6,244 bases of DNA from assembly GCA_002402635.1 (NCBI GenBank), contig DHGE01000076.1:1-6244 (forward strand). Direction: 5' to 3'. Positions 1-5,776 of this stretch are shown here, in pieces. The position numbers and the translations under genes are program-made. The stretch is from Deferribacterales bacterium UBA4806. Lineage in GTDB: Bacteria > Chrysiogenota > Deferribacteres > Deferribacterales > UBA228. The notes below the pieces were generated by a model. That model made no database searches. It was not told the DNA's origin and saw only the letters and a program-made list of their open reading frames with translations. How positions within the stretch are numbered: the stretch's first letter is position 1; the number at the start of each line of letters is the position of its first letter.

Positions 1-1310
1 ATTTTAAGATAAACCACATCATACGTTCCATGATGTGTAGCTCCATCCTCTCCAACAAGGCCTGCTCTATCAACTAATATCCTTACGGGGAGATTTTGTA
101 GCGCTATATCATGTATAATTTCATCAAATGCTCTTTGCAGAAATGTAGAATATATAAAATAAAATGGTTTTAAACCAGATTTAGCAAGACCTGCTGCAAA
201 TACAGCACCGTGTTCTTCGGCTATACCAACATCATAAAACCTATGGGGAAACAATTTAGAAAATTCACTAAGTCCAACACCTTCTTCCATAGCTGCTGTA
301 ATTGCTACAATCGATTTATCTTCCATTGCTAATTTAGTCACAGTATTACCCGCTATCTGTGAATAGGTGTTTCTTTTTGCAATCTTTATTTGCTTACCTG
401 TTTGTACGTCAAATGGTGAGATGGAATGAAATTTTGAAGGATTCCTTTCAGCATATATATAGCCATAGCCCTTCTTAGTTCTTACATGCACCAATACTGA
501 TTTATTAAGTAAAGAAGCGTTATGTAATGCTATTTCAAGTTCCTTAAAATCGTGTCCATTAATAGGACCAATATATTTTAAACCTAATTGTTCAAATAAT
601 ATTCCAGGTGTAAACAAACCAATTATACCTTCTTCTATTTTTTTAGCTAATTGCAAAAAATGTTCTCCCAAAGGCGCATGTTTAAAAAAATTTTTTAGAT
701 CACTTCTAAATTTTGTATAAACTTGCCCACTCATAATTTTTGACAAGTAAGCAGATAATGCACCAACATTATGGCTTATACACATTTCATTATCATTTAG
801 TATTATAATTAGTTTTTTATCTAATTGATTTAAATTATTAATTCCTTCAAAAGCCAAACCTGATGAAATTGAACCATCTCCAATAATTGAAATTACATTT
901 GAATTTATATTTAAATGTTCAAGTCCACATTTAATACCAAGACCTGCCGAAATTGATGTTGCAGCATGGCCTACAGTAAATGAATCATATGGACTTTCAC
1001 TGGAATTTATAAATCCACTAATCCCTTTAAAAGTCCTTAAAGTCTTAAATTTTTCCTTTCTATCAGTGAGAATCTTATAAGCATATCCTTGATGACCCAC
1101 ATCCCACACTAGTCTATCTTTTTTTACATCAAAACACCTAAGTAATGCTATTGTAAGCTCCACAACGCCCAAACTAGAAGCTAAATGACCACCATTTTTT
1201 GAGACTACTGTTACTATTAATTCTCTCACCTCACTTGCTAGTTGCTTTAAATCATCAATAACAAGTGATTTTATGTCATTTGGATCTTCTATTTGTTCTA
1301 TAATACTCAT
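1..1310 (-). CDS. dxs: 1-deoxy-D-xylulose-5-phosphate synthase, C-terminus cut by the left window edge
   Basis: DXS condenses pyruvate with glyceraldehyde 3-phosphate in a thiamine diphosphate-dependent reaction, the first step of the cytosolic MEP isoprenoid pathway. I translated the minus strand from the ATG at 1310 and read 436 uninterrupted codons to the edge; the family is usually about 620 residues, so roughly the last third is missing. Visible motifs are GGHLAS (His42, the E. coli His49 equivalent), WDVGHQ (68-73), the TPP/Mg2+ motif from GDG (144-146) to NDN (172-174), GPINGHD (248-254), His275 in VHVRTKKG, the catalytic Glu365 in GIAEEH, and DRAGLVGEDG (414-423). Oddities are Tyr78 where the family normally has His in HQ-x-Y-x-H, and AEEH where AEQH is more common. 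The gene starts 7 bases after the ispA stop with only a weak Shine-Dalgarno, which fits translation coupled to ispA. The identification is very secure. Confidence 0.97.
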   Translation of the reverse strand, partial: MSIIEQIEDPNDIKSLVIDDLKQLASEVRELIVTVVSKNGGHLASSLGVVELTIALLRCFDVKKDRLVWDVGHQGYAYKILTDRKEKFKTLRTFKGISGFINSSESPYDSFTVGHAATSISAGLGIKCGLEHLNINSNVISIIGDGSISSGLAFEGINNLNQLDKKLIIILNDNEMCISHNVGALSAYLSKIMSGQVYTKFRSDLKNFFKHAPLGEHFLQLAKKIEEGIIGLFTPGILFEQLGLKYIGPINGHDFKELEIALHNASLLNKSVLVHVRTKKGYGYIYAERNPSKFHSISPFDVQTGKQIKIAKRNTYSQIAGNTVTKLAMEDKSIVAITAAMEEGVGLSEFSKLFPHRFYDVGIAEEHGAVFAAGLAKSGLKPFYFIYSTFLQRAFDEIIHDIALQNLPVRILVDRAGLVGEDGATHHGTYDVVYLK

Positions 1311-1317
1311 GATAGCT

Positions 1318-2211
1318 CTACTTACTCCGTGTTATTATGTATTTAGCTATTTCGATAAGCGGTGTTGCTGCATCTCCATAAAATGAAATTATATCTATGG
1401 CATCTTCTACCAATAAGGTTGCTTTTTTTTTAGAGTTTTCTAAGCCGTAAATTGCGGGATATGTTATTTTGTTTAGTTTTTTATCTTTTCCTGTGTCTTT
1501 TCCCAGTATTTCATCAAAAGCTTCTATATCAAGTATATCATCAACTATTTGGAAGGCATAGCCTATTTTTTCTCCAAATTTTTTTAAATTCTCTCTATCC
1601 ATATCTGTTGCGTAACCTAATATAGCGCCTATTTCAGCAGAATAAGCGATCAATTTTGCCGTTTTCTTATTATGGATAATTTCTATTGTAGATGTCGATT
1701 TTATTTCATTCATATTTCCTAAAACATCTAAATATTGCCCAGATATCATACCTTTTTCTCCTGAAGCAATAGCTAAATTATATGCTACATCTAACATAAC
1801 TTCAGGTTCCACATCCATATTTATTTTTCTATCAAGCATAAGTTCAAATGCCTTAGTTAAAAGTGCATCACCAGCTAAAATTGCAACTGCTTCTCCATAA
1901 ATTTTATGGTTAGTAGGCTTTCCTCGTCTAAAATTATCATTATCCATTGATGGTAAATCATCATGTATTAATGAATATGTATGTAACATCTCAACAGCTG
2001 CTGCAAAAGGCGTCACTTTTTCAAAATTACTATCAAAGATTCCATAGGAAGAATAGATAATGACTGGTCTTAGTCTTTTACCACCAGCAAAGATAGAATA
2101 CCTCATTGATTCAACTAGTCCCTTATTTGTTTCATCAAAGCTTAAATAGTCATCAAGAAATGAATTTATTTTTTTTGCCCAGAAAGAAATATATGCTTCA
2201 AGATTAAACAT
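1318..2211 (-). CDS. ispA: Short-chain (E)-prenyl diphosphate synthase, probably farnesyl or geranylgeranyl diphosphate synthase
   Basis: This enzyme condenses isopentenyl diphosphate with allylic diphosphates to make C15 (or C20) precursors of quinones and carrier lipids. With a start at 2211 the protein is 297 residues, the normal length for IspA. It shows GGKRLRP (43-49), the first Asp-rich motif DDLPSMD (84-90) in the bacterial DD-x4-D form, Lys-Thr at 183-184, GQYLD (158-162), the second Asp-rich motif DDILD (224-228) and GKDTGKD (237-243). A longer reading frame opens at 2229, but its first codon is TTG. The ATG at 2211 has GGAA five bases upstream and gives the typical N-terminus, so I prefer it. 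That leaves an 8-base overlap with xseB. The gene sits 7 bases before dxs, a common bacterial pairing that supplies and uses MEP-pathway products. Product chain length cannot be fixed from the motifs alone. Confidence 0.95.
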   Translation of the reverse strand: MFNLEAYISFWAKKINSFLDDYLSFDETNKGLVESMRYSIFAGGKRLRPVIIYSSYGIFDSNFEKVTPFAAAVEMLHTYSLIHDDLPSMDNDNFRRGKPTNHKIYGEAVAILAGDALLTKAFELMLDRKINMDVEPEVMLDVAYNLAIASGEKGMISGQYLDVLGNMNEIKSTSTIEIIHNKKTAKLIAYSAEIGAILGYATDMDRENLKKFGEKIGYAFQIVDDILDIEAFDEILGKDTGKDKKLNKITYPAIYGLENSKKKATLLVEDAIDIISFYGDAATPLIEIAKYIITRSK

Positions 2212-2428
2212 TATCATTCCATGGTTCAATTTTCATATTTTCATCTTTAAGAATTTTTTGCACTTTTAATTCAATGCTATCAAGTATTTTTTTACATTCA
2301 CTACCTAATTTCATTCCTTCTTGAAAATACTGCAAAGACTCTTCAATCCCCAGTTCTTCCTTTTCAAATTTTTCAACAATACTCTCTAGCCGCTTAATTT
2401 TTTCTTCAAACTTTTCATTATCTTTCAT
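2204..2428 (-). CDS. xseB: Exodeoxyribonuclease VII small subunit
   Basis: XseB is the small subunit of exonuclease VII, which degrades single-stranded DNA from both ends in recombination and mismatch repair; several copies wrap the large XseA subunit. The 74-residue length is typical. The whole protein reads as two charged amphipathic helices: FEEKIKRLESIVEKFEKEE (7-25), then SLQYFQEGMKL (31-41) and a helical tail. The family hallmark, a LE-x-IV start followed by L-(x)-E-ESL-x-x-(F/Y)-x-x-G, is present. The ATG at 2428 is preceded by AGGA with 7-base spacing, the best ribosome binding site in the window. The gene follows the Gfo/Idh/MocA gene by 17 bases and overlaps ispA by 8. The large-subunit gene xseA, often directly upstream, is not in the window. 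An xseB-ispA-dxs order is known in E. coli and other bacteria. Confidence 0.95.
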   Translation of the reverse strand: MKDNEKFEEKIKRLESIVEKFEKEELGIEESLQYFQEGMKLGSECKKILDSIELKVQKILKDENMKIEPWNDNV

Positions 2429-2435
2429 GGTAATA

Positions 2436-2439
2436 TCCT
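2436..2439 (-). promoter_or_regulatory. Shine-Dalgarno sequence of xseB
   Basis: Read on the minus strand, TAGGAT places AGGA seven bases before the xseB ATG. It is the only well-spaced, strong ribosome binding site in the window. It lies in the 17-base gap after the Gfo/Idh/MocA stop codon and suggests that xseB is translated independently rather than only by coupling. Confidence 0.6.
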
Positions 2440-2445
2440 ATTCTA

Positions 2446-3516
2446 TTAATTATCATAGTTTTTGAAATCTTCATTTATTAATTCTTTTGTTCCATTATGT
2501 ATACTTTTATAAATTTTTTCAATTAGATATATATTTAAAAGCATATCTGAAAACTTCACCTCTATTAAAGTGTTATCAAAGATATGACTATATAAATTAT
2601 CGTAAAAATTCATATAATTACCAGAAATTGTCTTTACTTTTTCATTCTTTATCACCCCATTTTCTACAGTTCCTAATATCCCCCAATAGCAATTATCCTC
2701 AGTAATCCAGGGTTCTTTACTTGGCCTAATTCCATTCTTCAAAGCCTTTTCCTGCGGGTCCAAATTTGATTTTATAAATGATCCTCTGTTACCAAATATT
2801 GCAAATCTTGGCCTTTGAATAATATATTTATTACCAGCACTTAAAAACAGTTTGAAGCTGTTATATTCAAAAATAATGTAAAAATAATCTTCTACTTCAA
2901 ACTTTTCCTCTATTTTATTACTAATAGCAAAAAGGCTACTGGGAGATCCAAACAATTTTATAGCTTGATCAATCAGGTGAGAACCAATGTCATAGACTAG
3001 TCCACTCCCTGGTAAATTCATTTCTCTCCATCTGAGTCCAGGATTATCTTTAAATCTATCAAAACATGAGTAAAACTCAAAGATTGAGCCTAAAATGTTT
3101 TTCTCTAATATATTTCTAACTGTAATATAATCACCATCAAATCGTCTATTCTGATATACCGTCAACACTAAATTTTTACTTTTTGCTATATTCACTAATT
3201 CAATGGCTTCTTTTATGTTTACAACAAAGGGCTTATCAACAACTACATTTTTCCCTGCCAGGAGTGCCTTTTTTATTAACTCATAATGTGTATAATTAGG
3301 AGTTGTAATAATTACAAGATCTATATTAGTATCATTAAGAAACATATCATAATCTCTATACAATTTTATAAAAGGATAAATTTTTATAGAATTGCTTTCA
3401 TATCGTTCAAGAATAGCATAAAACTCATAACATTTATTTTCTAATATAAAGGGGATGTGAAAAGTCCTTGTAGAGTATCCAAAGCTAACTATACCAACTT
3501 TAAGTATTCTATTCAT
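2446..3516 (-). CDS. Gfo/Idh/MocA family oxidoreductase, YdgJ/IolW (scyllo-inositol dehydrogenase)-like
   Basis: This is a 356-residue cytosolic NAD(P)-dependent dehydrogenase. From memory it aligns along its whole length with E. coli YdgJ and B. subtilis IolW, which act on scyllo-inositol/inosose-type substrates; the substrate here is inferred only. An N-terminal Rossmann fold contains GIVSFGYSTRTFH (8-20) and TTPNYTH (71-77). The catalytic-lysine motif DKPF follows at 94-97 (Lys95). The C-terminal domain has FDRF (152-155), RWRE (162-165) and GSGLVYDIGSHLIDQ (170-184), with the family's Asp176 and His180. It also has GNRGS and LDPQE-x4-KNG (252-262), typical of this subgroup. The first Gly of the nucleotide-binding Gly-x-Gly is Ser11, which is unusual. 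Its ATG overlaps the stop of the STAS gene as ATGA, indicating coupled translation. The gene has no obvious link to its neighbours, and no inositol genes are visible. Confidence 0.9.
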   Translation of the reverse strand: MNRILKVGIVSFGYSTRTFHIPFILENKCYEFYAILERYESNSIKIYPFIKLYRDYDMFLNDTNIDLVIITTPNYTHYELIKKALLAGKNVVVDKPFVVNIKEAIELVNIAKSKNLVLTVYQNRRFDGDYITVRNILEKNILGSIFEFYSCFDRFKDNPGLRWREMNLPGSGLVYDIGSHLIDQAIKLFGSPSSLFAISNKIEEKFEVEDYFYIIFEYNSFKLFLSAGNKYIIQRPRFAIFGNRGSFIKSNLDPQEKALKNGIRPSKEPWITEDNCYWGILGTVENGVIKNEKVKTISGNYMNFYDNLYSHIFDNTLIEVKFSDMLLNIYLIEKIYKSIHNGTKELINEDFKNYDN

Positions 3517-3809
3517 TTGCCTGTTGGAATTAAATTAAGTAAGCCAATTTTTGCAAATATCTCTTTAATATTATCTTGCAATTTTTCAACCAAAAATTTT
3601 TTATTTTTTAAACAATTAAAAGTACTAATAAGACCCTGCAAACCATCAGTATTGACATAGCTAACTCTTTCTAAATTAATGATTATCCTATTGAATTCCA
3701 AAGCCTTTTGCTTTATAAACTCATAAAGTTTCTCTCCGTGATCGTAATCAAGCTCCCCTTTTACATAGACAATAAGTTCTTCTTTATCCTTCTTATATTG
3801 AATTGCCAT
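3513..3809 (-). CDS. Single-domain STAS protein, anti-sigma factor antagonist (SpoIIAA/RsbV-like)
   Basis: This 98-residue protein is a lone STAS domain. In well-studied members the unphosphorylated protein binds an anti-sigma kinase and is switched off by phosphorylation of a conserved Ser in a D-S-S-G loop. The fold pattern is clear: LIVYVKGELDYDHGEKL (12-28), RIIINLERVSYVNTDGLQGL (41-60), then a third strand, and a closing helix IKEIFAKIGLLNLI (81-94). The switch loop reads N53-T54-D55-G56, so Asp replaces the phosphorylated Ser and Asn replaces the conserved Asp. The protein may therefore be non-switchable or permanently in a phospho-like state (inference). It starts 3 bases after the PilZ gene and overlaps the next gene by 4 bases. 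I see no good Shine-Dalgarno, which fits coupling to the PilZ gene. No partner kinase or phosphatase lies in the window. Confidence 0.85.
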   Translation of the reverse strand: MAIQYKKDKEELIVYVKGELDYDHGEKLYEFIKQKALEFNRIIINLERVSYVNTDGLQGLISTFNCLKNKKFLVEKLQDNIKEIFAKIGLLNLIPTGK

Positions 3810-3812
3810 ATA

Positions 3813-4496
3813 TTATAGTAATTTACCAAACTTAATTTGTTCTTGTAAACCAAATTTAACAATTTTATCCCTGTCCTTTTCCATAATAGATAAGAATTGT
3901 ATACCATAACTCACACCATTTTTATCTTCATATATTTTCACAACTTTACCAATAACAGGGTTAATATCCGTTATTATATAATTTAAAGCTAATTCTATAA
4001 TCTGGTTGATATTAAGATTCCCCTCCAGTTCAATTTTAGCACCTCCAGCTGATAGATCAATCAATTTCCCTTTTTTTGGTTGTATATGTAGTTTAATATC
4101 AGCATCTTTTTTAGAAACAGTGAGTATCTTAATATCTATTCTTTCTTTCAGTTCAACTCTAAAATAATTTCTTTGTTGTATTAAGTATAAATATTTTGGA
4201 ATATTTATTACCAATATTCTTCTAATTTCATTTTTCTTATTAGAAACAGTTGTCTTAAACACAAATTTACCATATTTATTAACAAAGGTTCCTTCAACTT
4301 GAGAACCATGTGGTATTAATACTGGCTCACCATTAATAAAAGGAGCTTCTATATAAATAAAATTTTCATCAGCATTCTCAACTTTAGCTTTATATTTTCC
4401 TCTAAACTTGCTCGTTTTTATAGTAATATCTAATTCTGTGCCAATATTAATAAGGGAATCTAGGAATTTGATTTTCTCAACTTTCATGTTTTTCAT
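3813..4496 (-). CDS. YcgR/MotI-type PilZ domain protein, predicted c-di-GMP receptor
   Basis: This 227-residue protein has the two-domain layout of YcgR and B. subtilis MotI (YpfA), which act as flagellar brakes when bound to cyclic di-GMP. Residues about 10-105 form the YcgR-type N-terminal beta domain, with a G-x-Y-x-x-x-(I/V) stretch (33-39), an IEAPFINGEPVLIPHGSQV segment (49-67) and NIPKYLYLIQQ (98-108). The C-terminal PilZ domain keeps both ligand motifs: R109-N-Y-F-R113 (RxxxR) and D147-L-S-A-G-G152 (D/N-x-S-x-x-G). No signal peptide or membrane segment is visible, so it should be cytosolic. The ATG at 4496 is followed by another at 4487; neither has a clear Shine-Dalgarno. It lies 38 bases after paaK and 3 bases before the STAS gene. 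Control of flagella specifically is inference; no flagellar gene is in view. Confidence 0.9.
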   Translation of the reverse strand: MKNMKVEKIKFLDSLINIGTELDITIKTSKFRGKYKAKVENADENFIYIEAPFINGEPVLIPHGSQVEGTFVNKYGKFVFKTTVSNKKNEIRRILVINIPKYLYLIQQRNYFRVELKERIDIKILTVSKKDADIKLHIQPKKGKLIDLSAGGAKIELEGNLNINQIIELALNYIITDINPVIGKVVKIYEDKNGVSYGIQFLSIMEKDRDKIVKFGLQEQIKFGKLL

Positions 4497-4534
4497 TATA
4501 AAACAAATAATAATTAAATAAATATAAAAATATG
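4495..4534 (-). promoter_or_regulatory. AT-only spacer with a possible -10 element before the PilZ gene
   Basis: This is the longest gap in the window. The 38 bases between the paaK stop and the PilZ start contain only two G/C bases. On the minus strand a perfect TATAAT spans 4500 to 4495, overlapping the first ATG of the PilZ gene. No recognisable -35 box lies 16-18 bases upstream, and such hexamers are common by chance in AT-rich DNA. It could be an internal promoter or merely a spacer; there is no hairpin that would serve as a terminator. Confidence 0.2.
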
Positions 4535-5776
4535 CTATCTTTTATCAACTACTCGCTTTGACTTTCCTGAAGTTCTTTCCAGAAAACCTAAAGGCACAAA
4601 TTTTATATTTATTTTAAAACCCAGTAAATCATATAACATTGTATTAAGTTTGTCAGCTATTTCTTCAGTGATATGATTTTTTACTTCCACAATAAGAGTA
4701 ACTTCACTTTTTTCTTTTTTCTTTTCAATTATTATCTGATATTCATACCATATATCATCAAATTCCATCAGAATGGATTCAATAGTAGAAGGGTAGAAAT
4801 TTACCCCTTTAATCTTAATCATATCATCATATCTTCCCTTTATCCTGTCAATCTTCACTGTCTGTAGTCCACATTTACATTTACTGCGCGATATAATCTT
4901 AGTAATATCTTTTGTCCTGTACCTTATTAGTGGCAAACCTTCTCTTGTAAGTGTTGTAACTACAAGCTCTCCCTCTTCACCGTCTTCTTTAATTTCACCA
5001 GTTTCAGCATCAACAATCTCAATAAAATAGTGATCGTCCCATACATGGATACCTGAGTGGTCAAAACAATCAATGCCCATACCAACACCACCTGTTTCTG
5101 TCATGCCAACAATATCATAGGTTTCAATTGACATCTCCTTTTCAATACGTTTCCTCAGGCTCTCGCTCCACACCTCTGCCCCAAAAATTCCTTTTTTTAA
5201 TTTTGTACGTTTTTTAAAATCAAAACCCTCTTCTTTTGCTATTTCAATTAAACGCAATGGATAGGAAGATATTGCTGCAAGTACAGTGACCTCAAGATCT
5301 TCCAACAACTTTAGCTGAAAGATACTCCTGCCTGGCCCAGCTGGCACAAGATAGGCACCAATTTTTTCAGCTCCATAATGGAAACCGAAACCTCCATTAA
5401 ACATACCAAAGGAAGGTGTAACCTGTATTATATCATTACCTGTCACACCTGCATATAATAAACATCTGCCCATAATCTCTTTCCATTGTTCAACATCGCC
5501 TTTCGTCATAGGATTAAGTATTGGTGTTGCAGTTGTACCACTACTCATATGAACTCTTACGATATTGTTAATATCAGCACATAAAAAAGCATAAGGGTAG
5601 CCCTGAATAAGTTGTTCCTTCGTTAAAAAAGGGAGTTTCAAAAAATCATCATAAGAATGTATCTCTTTTGTATAGCCCAGTAACTCAAAATAATAACTAT
5701 TGCTTTTCTTAATATGCCATATTGTCTTGTTAATAGCCTCTAATGTGGAATTATTTAGTATATTTATTGGACTCAT
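4535..5776 (-). CDS. paaK: Phenylacetate-CoA ligase family protein (aryl-acid:CoA ligase)
   Basis: Members of this ANL-superfamily branch activate phenylacetate or related aryl acids with ATP and CoA through an acyl-adenylate. The 413-residue protein shows the phosphate-binding loop SSGTTATP (78-85), the PSFGMFNGGFGFHYGAE segment (121-137), IFGAEVWSESLR (197-208), the YDIVGMTETGG adenine/acyl motif (219-229), HVWDDHYFIEIVD (244-256) and LIRYRTKDIT (283-292). A C-x-C-G (300-303) leads into GRYDDMIKIKGVNFYPS (314-330), and the terminal GKSKRVVDKR contains the A10-type lysine region. The N-terminus is slightly shorter than many PaaK proteins. The ATG at 5776 is the only start before an in-frame stop at 5789-5791 and has no clear Shine-Dalgarno. 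It overlaps iorB by 26 bases, so coupled translation is likely. The iorB neighbour suggests aryl-acid interconversion with ferredoxin rather than aerobic phenylacetate breakdown. The exact substrate (phenyl-, hydroxyphenyl- or indoleacetate) is unknown. Confidence 0.93.
   Translation of the reverse strand: MSPINILNNSTLEAINKTIWHIKKSNSYYFELLGYTKEIHSYDDFLKLPFLTKEQLIQGYPYAFLCADINNIVRVHMSSGTTATPILNPMTKGDVEQWKEIMGRCLLYAGVTGNDIIQVTPSFGMFNGGFGFHYGAEKIGAYLVPAGPGRSIFQLKLLEDLEVTVLAAISSYPLRLIEIAKEEGFDFKKRTKLKKGIFGAEVWSESLRKRIEKEMSIETYDIVGMTETGGVGMGIDCFDHSGIHVWDDHYFIEIVDAETGEIKEDGEEGELVVTTLTREGLPLIRYRTKDITKIISRSKCKCGLQTVKIDRIKGRYDDMIKIKGVNFYPSTIESILMEFDDIWYEYQIIIEKKKEKSEVTLIVEVKNHITEEIADKLNTMLYDLLGFKINIKFVPLGFLERTSGKSKRVVDKR

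Noticed and set aside
661..700. A-run/T-run near 682-696 as a possible terminator
   Set aside because: It lies within dxs coding sequence (Lys-Asn-Phe-Phe-Lys codons), with no GC stem.
2212..2229. Longer ispA starting at 2229
   Set aside because: The first codon is TTG without a ribosome binding site, and the extra residues are not typical of the family; ATG at 2211 with GGAA upstream fits better.
2487..2705. Plus-strand open frame of 72 codons
   Set aside because: It lies wholly inside the well-supported Gfo/Idh/MocA gene, matches no family I know and has the composition expected of an antisense shadow.
3457..3660. Plus-strand open frame of 67 codons
   Set aside because: It is antisense to the STAS gene and the start of the dehydrogenase gene, with no recognisable motif.
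4673..4867. Plus-strand open frame of 64 codons rich in Phe, resembling a membrane peptide
   Set aside because: The Phe and Ile content comes from reading Lys/Glu-rich paaK codons backwards; no independent support.
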